64,000 nucleotides of DNA from the NCBI GenBank assembly GCA_030737835.1, contig JAUJYN010000017.1, forward strand, positions 1,116,001 to 1,180,000, written 5' to 3'. The notes below the pieces were generated by a model. The model was given only the letters and a program-made list of their open reading frames with translations. It was not told the DNA's origin and made no database searches. Position numbers and translations under genes: made by a program. This DNA comes from Acorus gramineus (Eukaryota > Streptophyta > Magnoliopsida > Acorales > Acoraceae). Below, piece after piece: positions 11,266 through 23,033 of this stretch (the stretch's first letter is position 1; every line of letters starts with the position of its first letter).

Positions 11266-14200
11266 CTAAGAAGGGAAAAGATGTGGATACGCGTCACGCA
11301 TGGCGTCCTCGAGCTCCCAGGTGGCCTCGGCACCGGAACGGTGCTGCCATCGCACCTTGACCAGCTGGACGGTCTTGGTGCGGAGCCTCTTCTCGCGGCG
11401 GTCCATGATCTCAATCGGCTGCTCCACGAAAGACAAGTCCGGCTCGAAGACGAGCGGCTCGAACGGAATGATGTGGGCAGGATCGTGGACGTATCGCCTC
11501 AGCTGCGAGACGTGGAAGACGTCATGGGCCTGAGCCAACTGTGGGGGCAGAGCGATGCGATAGGCCACCTCTCCAACTCGCTCGAGTATGAGGAAAGGCC
11601 CAATGAAACGCGGACTCAGCTTGCCCCGCACACCGAATCGGAAGATGCCCTTCATCGGGGACACCTTCAAGAATACATGATCACCGACCTCGAAGGAGAG
11701 CTCACGGCGACGGCGGTCGGCGTAGCTCTTCTGACGACTCTGAGCGACTCGGATACGCTCGCGGATCGTCTTCACCATCTCGGAGGTCTGGTGAATGATC
11801 TCTGGTCCCTCTAGCTGGCGCTCTCCGACCTCATCCCAACACAGGGGGGACCTGCAGCTGCGGCCATAAAGTGCCTCGTAGGGAGCCATCCGGATGCTCG
11901 AATGATAGCTGTTGTTGTAGGCAAACTCCACCAACGGAAGATGCCTCTCCCAACTGCCCCCGAAATCGAGCACACAGGCCCGCAGCATGTCCTCAAGGGT
12001 CTGGATCGTCCTCTCCGACTGGCCGTCCGTCTGAGGATGAAACGCGGTACTGAAGTGGAGGTTCGTACCAAGGGCGTGCTGGAGGCTACGCCAGAACCTC
12101 GAAGTAAAACGCGCGTCTCGATCAGAAATGATACTGACTGGAGTGCCATGGAGTCGGACAATCTCGGAGACGAATAACTGCGCCAGGGTGTCCAGAGAAT
12201 CGGTGAGTCGGATGGGGAGGAAATGAGCAGACTTCGTCAGCCGGTCGACGATCACCCAGATGGCATCGCGACCCGAGCGTGACCTCGGCAAACCCGAGAC
12301 GAAGTCCATAGTGATCTGCTCCCACTTCCACTGAGGGATCTCAATGGACTGCAGCTTCCCCGCAGGGCGCTGATGCTCCGACTTCACCTGCTGGCATACT
12401 AGGCATCGGGCAACAAATCTGGCAATATCTGTCTTCATCCCGCGCCACCAGTAGCCGCGACGAAGGCCCCTGTACATCTTCGTGCCTCCAGGGTGCACTG
12501 TGTACCTCGAGCGATGGGCCTCGTCCAGAATCTTCCGCCTCAGCTCTGCGTCGTCGGGGATGCACACTCGGCCTCTGAATCTCAGGATCCCGTCTGCACG
12601 AATCTGGTAGTCCTGGCGCTCGCCCGGGCGACGCCCTCAGAAAGGACTATGAAATGCGGGTCCTGAGCCTGAGCCGTGCGGATCTCATCGAGAAGAACCG
12701 GCTGCACCACCAGCCTGGCCAGAAAGCCACCCGCAGGGGTCTCCCGAACACTGATCCAGCAAGCGGCCTCCTCCAGAAGCCTCCAACGACGGACAGCCAT
12801 GTGGGCGGCCATGCCCAGGGGCTGTCTACTGAGCGCATCTGCAACGACATTCGCCTTACCCGGATGGTAAGCGATGTCACAGTCGTAGTCTGTCAGGAAC
12901 TCAACCCAACGCCTCTGTCGCATGTTGAGCTCCGGCTGAGACTGCAGATACGTCAAGCTCTTATGATCTGTAAAGAGCTCGAACTCCTCTCCGTAGAGAT
13001 AATGCCTCCACATCTTCAGCGCAAATATAATCGCAGCCAACTCAAGGTCATGGGTGGGGTAGTTCTGCTCATGGGGCTTCAACTGACGAGACGCGTAAGC
13101 CACCACCTTACCGTACTGCATCAGGACGCCGCCCACACCCAACTGCGATGCATCTGTATACACTGCGAACCCACCGCTCCCAGATGGAAGGGTAAGAACC
13201 GGCGCTGAGGTGAGTCTTCGCTTCAGCTCCTGGAAGCTCTCCTCGCAAGAAGGGGACCACTCGAACCGAACGTCTTTCCGAGTGAGGCGGGTAAGAGGAA
13301 CGGCTATCTTGGAGAAACCCTCCACAAACCTCCTATAATAACCCGCCAAGCCCAAGAAGCTACGAATCTCTGTGGGGTTCGACGGTCGACGCCAATTCGA
13401 CACGGCGAGCGTCTTCTCCGGGTCCACAGCTATACCCTCACCGGAAATCACATGGCCCAGAAAGGCCATCCGCTCCAACCAGAACTCGCACTTGCTGAAC
13501 TTGGCGAACAACTGATGTCCAGCCAGAGTCTCCAAAACAGTGCGGAGGTGGTGAGCGTGCTCCTCCAGACTCCTCGAGTACACCAATATGTCATCGATGA
13601 ATACTACCACAAAGGAGTCGAGGAAGGGTCGAAATACCCGGTTCATCAGATCCATGAAGGCCGCCGGCGCGTTCGTCAACCCGAAAGGCAGTACTCTGAA
13701 CTCGTAGTGCCCGTACCGGGTGCGAAAGGCCGTCTTCGGAATATCTGACTCCCGGATCTTCAACTGGTAGTACCCCGAGCGGAGATCGATCTTGGAAAAG
13801 ACACACGCTCCCTGAAGCTGGTCAAACAGATCGTCGATCCGCGGCAACGGGTACTTGTTCTTCACTGTCCGCTTATTCAACTGCCTGTAATCAATACACA
13901 GCCGCAGTGAACCGTCCTTCTTCCGGACGAACAGGACAGGGGCTCCCCACGGAGACACGCTCGGACGTGCGAAGCCCTTCTCCAGCAACTCCTCCAACTG
14001 CTCCTTCAGCACCCTCAGCTCTGCGGGAGCCATCCGGTACGGAGCCCTCGAAACCGGCTCGGTCCCCGGAAGCAGATTGATCTCAAACTCAATCGCGCGG
14101 TCCGGCGGTAATCCCGGAAGATCGTCGGGGAAAACCTCAGGAAACTCTGCCACGACTGGAGTCTGACTGATATCTGCCCGCAGCGGTGCATCCTCCAGAG

Positions 14201-16070
14201 CAATATAAGCCAGAAAGCCCTCGCACCCACCCTGAAGGAGTCTCCACGCCTGCATGGACGACACGAACCCCAAAGGAGCTACGTCTCGATCGCCCACGTA
14301 CTGGAAAGACCTCCGACCAGGAAGGTGGAACGACACCGACTTGGCGAAACAGTCGATGCTGGCATGACTAGCTGCAAGCCAATCCATCCCCAGGATGGCA
14401 TCAAAATCCGACATCGCGAGCTCCACCAGCTCTACCGGAAACTCATGATCCGCGATCTCCACCGTGCACCCTCGGTACACAGAACTAAGGAGAATCCGGT
14501 CTCCCACGGGCAATGCTACCTCTAACACAGCATCTAGAGGAGCGGACGCCACACCCGTCCGTCTCGCGAAAGCAGGAGACACGAACGAGTGGGTGGCTCC
14601 AGAATCGAATAGCACATAAGCAGGAAGCTGGGAGATCTGAACAGTACCTCTAACCACGCTGCCGGATGCCTGGGCCTCCTCTGCCGAAAGCGCTGCCACT
14701 CGGCCCTGAACGAACTGAGGCTGAGGAGCAATGGCACGCCTCGCCTGCTGCGCTGGCTGCCTCCTCTGATCAGCACGACCACCCTGTGGCTGCTGCTGCT
14801 GACGCTGAGGCTGCTGCTGCGGCTGGCGCTGAGGCTGCTGCTGCTGGCGCTGCTGAAACGGCTGCTGGAACGGCTGCTGCTGCAACTGCTGCTGCTGCTG
14901 CTGAGGCATCACTTTGGGTCGGCCAGCGTCGGGGCAATTATACAGAATATGCCCGACGCGCTGACAGTGATAGCAGCACCTCGTCTCCGGTCGCCTCGAC
15001 TGGACCGGCACGGCTGCGATGGGTGCAGGGCCTCGCGCTGGCACCACATCTGCTGGGAGAGAGGGAGCCGCTGACTGCTCGAAGCGGGCCCTCTTCTTCT
15101 TCCGCTGCCCTCTGTCCTGGCCTCTGGGTGGCCTCTGGTCTGTCGGCGGGGTCGGAGCCTGCACCTGGATCCCGAGGTCTCTCTCGACAGTCTTCGCCCG
15201 CGAGACCAAGTCGGAGAACCTCGTGAATCCCTGGGCGGTGACGTGCACTCGGATGGCATTGCTCAGACCGAGCTCGAACCGACGGCACCTCGACACCTCA
15301 TCCATCGCCAGGGCTGGAGCGAACCTGGACAGCCTCGTGAACCGCGTGGAGTACTCAGCGACGGACATGGTGCCCTGAGTCAGCTGCTCAAACTCCCGCT
15401 CCACTAGCTGTCGGGTCGAGTAGGGGAAATACTCCTCCAAGAAATATCCCCTGAAACCCGCCCAGGTGAGCTGCTCCAGTCCCTCTGGAATGTCAACTGA
15501 TCTAGTAGCCCACCACTCGGCGGCGCTACCCTTCAGCATAAACGCAGCCAGGGAGACCCTCTGGCGGTCTGTGCATAGCATCGTGGAGAAGATGGTATCC
15601 ACCTCCATCAACCATCTCTCGAGAGCAAGGGGGTCCTCCGTCTGTCCATGGAACTCGGGAGGGTGGAGCTTCAGAAAGGCTGAGAGTCCACTCTGCTGGA
15701 CCCTCGCTGCAGCCTCTAGCCCCATCTCCCTCTCCTGAGGATCCTGGACTCTGGCCGCCGGAATCTCCACCACGGGGACTGGGGGTGTATCAGGCACTAC
15801 AGGCGGATCTGCCGCCAAGGGAACCTGCGGTACTGCCTCGCGGGCTGCCCGCAGCTCCTGTATCTCCCGTGCCTGATCTGCTAACATCCTCGTCTGGGTC
15901 TCCACCATATCTGCTAACCGCGCAATCGCGCGCTCCCAGGCAGGAGGCTCCTGCACTGGTCCTGACCTCTCGGCTGAGGACTCACCGATAACATCCTCGA
16001 CCCTGGCAGGTCCGGAGACCTCCAAGGGTCGAGAGGGGCCACGTCCGCGTCGTCCTCTGCGAGGAGGCAT
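11266..16070 (-). pseudogene. Tekay gag-pol coding region
   Basis: The reading starts [11 protein letters not shown] at 16070. Gag core ([37 protein letters not shown]) lies at residues about 130-300. A CCHC knuckle ([15 protein letters not shown]) is at about 365-379, then a glutamine-rich stretch at about 388-450. Protease ([12 protein letters not shown]) is at about 487. Reverse transcriptase has [22 protein letters not shown] and [11 protein letters not shown] near 820-832. RNase H ([15 protein letters not shown]) follows, then integrase with an HHCC finger ([11 protein letters not shown]), core motifs ([34 protein letters not shown]), and a chromodomain-like tail ([15 protein letters not shown]). 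The domain order is standard for chromoviruses. About one break is seen; the element is a recent fossil. Confidence 0.95.
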
Positions 16071-16171
16071 ATCAGCAACCTAAGAAAACCAGACACTAGG
16101 ATCAGAATACGCATATAGAAATCCTAGGACTCATCTCTATGAAAAGAAGACACTTGGCTCTGACAGGACCA

Positions 16172-16185
16172 GGCTCTGATACCAA
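16172..16185 (-). other. Tekay primer-binding site (tRNA-iMet)
   Basis: On the element's strand TTGGTATCAGAGCC lies a few bases after the 5' LTR end at 16190. It matches the 3' end complement of plant initiator tRNA-Met. Confidence 0.9.
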
Positions 16186-16189
16186 CTTT

Positions 16190-19100
16190 TGTCACGCCCC
16201 AGGGCGGCCGTCCCCGGGACGCGGCAAGTGTATATATGATATCAGTGACAGGAAATCAATAATAAACCACAAACAATCACTAAAATGACACACAGATAAA
16301 AGCAGGGCTGACATAATATATACACCGAATGCGGAAGCTAAAAGACTGAGTCTGTAGTCAAAAACATACTACAGACTCGATACATAATCATAAGTCCTGT
16401 GAGAGCCAACATGTCATATATACACAACAAAATCCAAATACAATCCAACTAAGTGCCCAAGCACAGAACATATACGTACAACAGAAAGAAGGGTGCTGAT
16501 GGCCTCAAAACTCGTGGGACGCGGCGCTGCCCTCTGCCGGTGTAGTCGCTCGGGAAGCTCCTCCCTCAGAGATCACTGAAAAGATAATATGCGAGGGGTG
16601 AGCCACACGCTCAGTGAATAGCACAACCCATGCATACAGTTCATATTAACCACATTTAATCAATTCATAAGCCACAAGTGGCATAATATCACCATCCGGG
16701 GGTTCGTTCATCGCCGAACCCCATACCCTCACCCTCACCCTCACCCTCAACAGGTGACCTAGGATGTTGGGACTTAGCGGGTTGATAAACATCCATTCAT
16801 AATCCTGTGGGTCGTCGCATCGCCGGCCCACCATACCCTCACCCTCACCTCTCAACAGGTGACCTAGGCTCTTGGGACTGACTAGGCTGTTGGTTACCCT
16901 TGGTCCACCGATAGTCTCTCCTCACTCCGCGGTTGTTTGGCCACTCCCATGTTCAGCGCAGTCCTTCCAAGTCAGGAGGCGCCTACTAGTGGGAGCCCCT
17001 GCACGGGACAACCTGTCTAACGCCGAGGTAGTCTCTACACGGATCCGACGAGGGGAACAGAACAGCCTATCCATCGCATATGATCCAATCGGATCCGCTG
17101 ACAGCACATCTCTAAGACTCTAATGTCTCGAATTCCTCAGAATTCCACCAGCGCGCATAACCAGGATGCGGGGAACATGCATTTAGTAATCATAATACAA
17201 GGGAAAATAGAGACCTTGGGAGGGTAACCTGAGGTCCCGATGTAGGACATCCGACAACCAAACGAGGAACACGGAGTACCCTAACCCGGGTCTCAATGTT
17301 AACCTCGCAAGGCCCCCCTTATATTCCCTAAGCATGCTATCTATTATTACAGTTCGCATTTAATTAAATAAACCAAACTAATAGGACGCATGCACAGGTC
17401 GGGCTTTCCTAGCATGATAGCGAGGAGGCAGGATGCATGGCTCATGCACAATCCTAAGGGTGCAAGTCCCTATCACACAATCTAGGGTGGCATGCAATTC
17501 TACACACACATCATGCTTACATGGATTATAAAATAACAGTTAATACAAGCTATACGCCCCAGGGGAGAGCGGTACACGCCCAAAGCATGTAACGCCTCCC
17601 AAACTGGGTTGGGTTGTCCCACTCACCGGAAATCGGGTCGACGCGCGACCGTCCGTCGAGATCTGCAAGACAGGGTATTAACTGGTTAGAATAAATCCAC
17701 AATTATCCCAAAAATACATAACACACACAAACAAACATCCAACACCCCCCCCCCCCGGCAACCACCGCACGGCCGGCCACCACCCGCACGGCCACCCGAC
17801 CGCCCGGACGCGCCGCCGCGCCTCAGCCCGCGCACTCCGCGCACCGCCCGGGGCCCCGCGCGTCCACCGAGCCCAGCCGCGGCAGCCCGCACGCGCCCCG
17901 CACGCCGTGCGCACGCTCCTCGCCCCGCGCGCGCCCCGCGCACGCCTCGCGCACGGCTCCTCGCCCCGCGCCTCCTCCGCGCGCGCCCCAGCACCCGAGC
18001 GCCCCGCTCAGCACCTCGGCCAGCACCTCCGCGCGCACCTCGCGCGTCCAGCACCTCCGCCAGCACCTCCGCGCGCACCTCGCGCGTCCAGCACCTCGGC
18101 CAGCACCTCCGCGCGCGCCCAGACCAGCGCCCAGACCAGCTCCTCGCGCACAGCTGCACGAGCAGACCCGCGCACAGCACCACCCGAGCAGCTCGCACAC
18201 CTCGCACCGCCGCGACCAGCTCCCCCGAGCGCACGCCCGCGCGCACGCTCGCGCGTACGCACGCGCGCACGCCCAGTCGGCTCCTGCTCGTTGCCTGTGC
18301 TGCCTGAGGCCCCCAGCCCATCCAGCGAGCCCAGCACGACCAGCCCCACGCACCCGACCCGCGCACACCCACGCACACGCCGCGCGCACGCACACCCGCG
18401 CACGCACGCGCGCATGCCCGCGCGCTGCCTGGCCGCTGCCGCTGCTCCCTGCTGCCCGGGACAGTCCCCCAGCCTGCCGAGCGCCTCTAACCACCCTCCC
18501 ACTGCCCCGACCACTTCCAACCACCTCCGACCACCCTCCGACGACCCCCACCGCCTCCAACCACCTCCCAAGCACAAAACCCTCCCCTAGCAATCATCTA
18601 GACGAGAAATAAGAGGGAAAGGAGGCTTACCGAGGGGAGGAGGAGGTGTCCGGTGGATCTCCACGCGCCGAAACCCTTCCCACAAGCCTTCTCACGACCC
18701 GATCTATCACGGCCCTTGATTTGGCTCGAAACAGAGGAGAGAGAGGGGAGGTCGGGGAGGCTAGGATCGTCGGAATTTGGATTTGAAGACACCGGAGCGT
18801 AGATCGGGACCCGATCTACACTTTCCGTGCTTTAGGTTTTTGATTTTGAGGGGTGTAAGGGGCTCGAACGGAAGAAAATCGGAGGAGAGGAGAGAGAGAA
18901 AGCTAGTCGGGAAGATGATGAATAGTAAAAACAGATATTTCTGATTCCTTTTAAGTAGAACGCGACTTAAAAACCCGGATACGCCCCGGAACTGCGAAAT
19001 TTTTGCAAACGATGCCAGAATTCGATGAAATTTTCATGAGTGGCTTAAAATGGCACCAGGACACATAATATGCAGTTAGATTTTCAATCGGAGTCCTCTA

Positions 19101-19220
19101 GCTCAGACGATAGCTAACAGTCTGAAATTACGCGGTTCCGATCGAAAAACCCTAAAAATTTTAAAACTGCTAAAAATGCTCCAATGATTGCCAATAGGCC
19201 AAAAAGTGACACATATAACA
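16190..19220 (-). repeat. Tekay 5' LTR
   Basis: 3031 bp, collinear with 8159-11217, and slightly shorter chiefly through fewer repeat units in the GC-rich block. Plus-strand reading starts TGTCACGCCCC and ends ACATATAACA. Confidence 0.95.
17747..18590. repeat. GC-rich minisatellite block inside the Tekay 5' LTR
   Basis: Same CAGCACCTCGGCCAGCACCT-type units and CGCGCGC-rich context as 9715-10580, with a different number of units near 17925-18110 and 18410. The two LTRs were identical at insertion, so the difference records repeat turnover since then. Confidence 0.85.
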
Positions 19221-19224
19221 GAAG

Positions 19225-21982
19225 ACTAGGAGAAAAAGAATCAGAGGCAACCAAGCTGAGTCGTTGAGGAGGTCGACGAGCGCGAGGCGGATTGCGACGA
19301 GGAGCAACTGGTGCGGAAGCAGAATCGTCTTCTGGCGAAGCAGCATCAGGAACAGGTGTAGGAGTTGGCAGAACCGTCCCACGTGAATCATCCGAAGACG
19401 GCAAGGGTGAAGATGGGACTGACGAGGAAGAGTGGACAGGTACAGACGGAATAGATGACTGAGGAGCAAAAGATGAGGATGAGAAATCAGGAATGGAAAA
19501 GTCCAAAAATGTGACTTCCTCAACCGTAGATGGGGGAAGAGGAACAGGAGGCGAGCGAAGAGCGTAGTATGGATGACTCTCAAAGAATGTGACATGACAA
19601 GATGTCCGAAGACGACGAGCAACAGGATCATAGTATCGATATCCTTTAATCTCATTACTATACCCAAAAAAAACACACATAGTGAAACGAGGAGACAACT
19701 TGGTACACTCAAGAGGAGGAAGTAAGACAAAACACGTGCATCCAAAAACACGAAGACGAGAATAATCAGGAGGACTATGATAAAGACGCTGAAAGGGGGA
19801 GATGCCAGCAGTGATAGATGAAGGAGTGCGATTGATGAGATACACACTTGTAAGAACAGTCTCACCCCAAAACTTAACAAGAACAGAAGCAGAGAGGAGT
19901 AAGGATCGGGTCGTTTCAAGGATATGACGGTATTTGCGCTCAACAACCCCGTTCTGCTGATGAGCATAAGGAGTGGAAAGCTACGGTAGAGTGTCTTGGG
20001 AGGATAAAAAATCACGAAAAGCACGAGAACAATATTCCCCCCCACAATCAGAGCGAAGCACCTTGATGCGTTTGGAAAACTGAGTTTCAACCATTGTAGC
20101 AAAAGATTTATAGATGGGTAACAATTCAGAACGACTATGCATCAAATATATCCAGGTAAAGCGAGAGAAATCATCAATAAAAATAACATAATAACGGTTA
20201 CCCCCTTTAGAAGGAATAGGGGAGGGACCCCAAACATCAGAGTGAACTAGATCAAAAGGAGAAGCAGAAATGTGTTTACTAGTAGGAAATGGAAGAGTCA
20301 AGTGTTTTGCCAACTTGCAGCCCACACATGGTTGAAGCTCAGTTTTTGAAAAGGAACCTAAAACACCGGTACTTATTAGATAACGAAGTCTTGGAGGAGA
20401 GAGATGGCCAAGACGGCGGTGCCATACATCAAAGGAGGAAGGAGAGAAGAAATCAAGCGAGCAGAAGCTGCGGAAGACGAAGGAATATGAAGATGATCCA
20501 TGTAGTAGAGCCCACCGCGTCTAGAGCCTGTCCCAATCTGCTTCCCCGTACGACGATCCTGTACAGAACAAGTAGAAGAATCAAAAGTAATGAGACAATC
20601 ATGATCCGCAATTTTACCAACAGAAAGCAAATTTAGTGATAGACCAGGAACATGAAAAACATCAGGAAGTTGAAAACGATGAGAAGGATCAGCAAGAGAA
20701 CCAGAACTCGACACAGACAGAGGAGTCCCATCTGCCGTACGAATAACAGGAGTGGGAAACATGCGAGTAGGACAACGAATAAAGGATGCCTGAGAAGTCA
20801 TATGATGGGAAGCCCCAGAGTCAAGAATCCATGAGGAGGTGAGGTTACCTGTCGCCGCAGTAGAAGCAGAAAAGGGAGCAGATGAGTCACTACCAGTCAC
20901 TGATCGAAGCATATCTTGAAGTTGTTGTTGTTGAAGGTGGAGCTGCGCAAGACTCTCAGTGATCTGAGAGGAGGAATATGCCGGCGGATCAGTAAGAAAC
21001 TCAGATGCAACGGCAGCTGCAGGTCGAGGCTGATAGCGACGTGGAGGAACTGTAGGAGGTGCCCGAGGTGCTTGCGCCCGAGGCGCTAATGCACGTGATG
21101 CTGCAGGATCTAGCGGACGAGGTGCTGGAGGAAGCGCTCCAGGAGCTGAAGTGCGAGGTACATAAACCAGAGGAGCACCATCACGAGCACGCTTACGACA
21201 TTCAGATTGCACGTGTCCAAATTTATGACAATAATGGCAAGTGACCCGAGTGTAGCGATTGTCTTGACGATGCGCAACATTGACAGAACTGTGATCAACG
21301 ATAGGCGGAGTGACAACAGTGCGAAGACGCGTCTCCTCAACAACTAACTCAAAAGAACCGTATCAAGAGACGGTTTGGGAGAACGATGAAGAATCTGTGC
21401 ACGAATAGCCTCGAACTCAGGACGAAGACGCATCAAGAATTGGTACAATCGTTGACGATTACGGTACTCACGATAGCGTGTCAGAAAAATACCCTCCATC
21501 TGAGGATCCATAGGTACGAGTTGATCCCAGTAATCAGATAAAAGAGAATAAAAATCACGAATAGACAGCTCCCCTTGATAAGAAGTAGAAATGGCCTGAT
21601 GTAGATAGAATTCCTGAGCACCATCGGTCTGCGTATAGAAATTCTTCAGAAAGTCCCAATATTCCTTGGCTGTAATAAACGGCTTCAAATGTTTACGGAT
21701 ATTTGGAATAACCGAAGAAGCAATATAAGCTTTCACCCGAGAATCGGCCTCCTTCCATGTCAACAAAGCCTTAGTATATGCCTCAGCTCTGGCCTTGATG
21801 GTTGTCTCATCAGAATCCGGTGGAGATAGTTCAAGTACAGGAGCTAGATTAGTGCCAGTAACATGACCCAATAGGCGACGATAATCAAGCTGAAGTTCAA
21901 GACTAATAGACCAGACATCATAATTGTTACCATCAAACTTAACATCGATGATCTGAGTGTTATCCGTAGCCATAATAGACAA
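19225..21982 (-). pseudogene. Copia gag, protease and integrase part
   Basis: Starts MSIMATDNTQIID with FDGNNYDVWS, a UBN2-type copia gag opening, at 21982. A zinc-knuckle region (KFGHVQSECRKR) is near 21200. The protease motif WILDSGASHHMT is near 20815. The GAG-pre-integrase and integrase core follow, with HSDVWGP, IFIDDFSRFTWIYL and RSDCGGEY near 20080-20260, then YLINRTPS and GCTCFV near 19740-19840. It is interrupted several times. The RT half continues beyond the nested Tekay element at 8150-6607. Confidence 0.92.
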
Positions 21983-22149
21983 AAAGATAATAATGGAGGA
22001 AAAATATATGCCTCGGATGATGAAAATAGAGTCACAGATGCGTGCAGAACGAAAAATGGAGCAAAATGAGTACCAATATGACTATATTTGGAGTCCGAAT
22101 GAACCCGTAGCGGCCGAATAAAGAAAATACCGAAAAAGGCGATGACGAG

Positions 22150-22865
22150 GCGGTAAACGGGTCGCGGATCCGGGTCGGTGCGCTGGAACCAGGTCGGGTC
22201 GGGCGCTGAAACCGGGTCGGGTCGGGTGCTGAAGCCGGGTCGGGTCGGGCGCTGGAGCCGGGTCAGGTCGGGCAGCTGGAGCTGGAGCCGGGTCAGGTCG
22301 GGCAGCTGGAGCTGGAGCTGGGCCGGACGCGCGCGGGCGAGAGGCACGGGATCTCGGGACAAATTCCCGGGAGATCCGGGATGTTGTCCGGGACCGAATC
22401 CGGGACAGGATCCCAGGAAATCCGGGCTAATCAATGCGGATCCGCGCTGATCACGCGATTCCGAGACGACGCGCGAGCACGGCGCGGACGGTGCGCGTGT
22501 GTGCGGGCACGGCGCGGACAGGGCGCGGGCACGGCGCGGACGGTGCGCGGGCACGGCGCAGACGAGGCTCGGGCGGGGCAGGGTGGCCCTGGACTGCTGG
22601 GCAGGGTGGCGCAGCAGTGCGAGGCGGTGCGGCAGGGTGGCACAGCAGCGGCAGGGCTGCGCGGGGTGGTGCAGCTGCGGCCCGAGGCGGTGCAGCTGCG
22701 GCCCGAGGCGGTGCAGCGGCGGCGCGGGGTGGCGCAGCGGCGGCGCGGGGTGGTGCAACTGCGGCCCGAGGCGGTGCAGCGGCGGCGCGGGGTGGCGCAG
22801 CGGCGGCGCGGGGCGGTGCAGCGGCGGCACGACGGTGGCGCAACGGCGGCGCGGGGCGACGGGAC
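22150..22865. repeat. GC-rich repetitive leader of the copia element
   Basis: Lies between the primer site and gag. It contains repeats of GGTCGGGTCGGGCGCTG (22195-22320), a G/C-rich stretch with GCGCGGACGGTGCGCGG phrases (22470-22570), and an array of GGCGGCGCGGGGTGG/GCAGCTGCGGCCCGAGG units (22660-22850). Long open frames here are a composition effect. Such a GC-rich 5' leader is unusual next to AT-rich LTRs. Confidence 0.8.
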
Positions 22866-22896
22866 GTCGACGATCAAAAAAAAAAATTGGATTCAA

Positions 22897-22908
22897 GCTC
22901 TGATACCA
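22897..22908 (-). other. Copia primer-binding site (tRNA-iMet)
   Basis: TGGTATCAGAGC on the element's strand directly abuts the 5' LTR at 22909. This is the classical plant copia primer site. Confidence 0.92.
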
Positions 22909-23033
22909 TGTTAGAATATGAAAAGAATGAATCAATTGTATTATTAGGGTTTGTAGTCAATATTTATAGTACAAAAGGGAAACAAGGAAAAGACTAATCT
23001 ACCCTTAACCCTAGCATGTATATACATTTAACA
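22909..23033 (-). repeat. Copia 5' LTR
   Basis: 125 bp, TGTTAGAATATG...ACATTTAACA, near-identical to 6468-6593. Confidence 0.95.

Larger units (their letters stand above)
8159..19220 (-). mobile_element. Tekay/Del-type Ty3/gypsy retrotransposon nested in the copia element
   Basis: About 11.06 kb, minus strand, with two 3.0-kb LTRs, an initiator tRNA-Met primer site, a polypurine tract, and a gag-pol region carrying a chromodomain-like C-terminus. This architecture, the long LTRs and the VPPRR-style gag start ([10 protein letters not shown]) fit the Tekay (Del) chromovirus lineage. It sits inside the copia pol in the same orientation. The flanks GAAAA (8154-8158) and GAAGA (19221-19225) are an imperfect 5-bp target duplication. 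It looks nearly whole, with about one break in the coding region. The LTRs differ by roughly 1-1.5% by eye over the first few hundred bases, so insertion was recent and later than that of its copia host. Confidence 0.95.
6468..23033 (-). mobile_element. Ty1/copia LTR retrotransposon, interrupted by a Tekay element
   Basis: The element reads on the minus strand. It is bounded by 125-126-bp LTRs that start TGTTAGAATATG and end ACATTTAACA. The primer-binding site matches initiator tRNA-Met, and a polypurine tract lies beside the 3' LTR. Parts in order are gag, zinc knuckle, protease, integrase, then (after the nested element) reverse transcriptase and RNase H: the copia order. The flanks ATTCA (6463-6467) and AATTCA (from 23034) are an approximate 5-bp target duplication; copy B at about 40850-40860 shows the unoccupied site. 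It is broken, with about half a dozen interruptions in addition to the nested insertion. The LTRs differ by about two or three changes by eye, so it is a young fossil. Confidence 0.93.

Noticed and set aside
11281-15378. Plus-strand open frames opposite the Tekay gag-pol
   Set aside because: Shadows of a GC-rich minus-strand coding region; no independent domain.
22431-22997. Gly/Ala/Arg-rich frames in several phases on both strands
   Set aside because: Composition artefacts of the GC-rich copia leader repeats.
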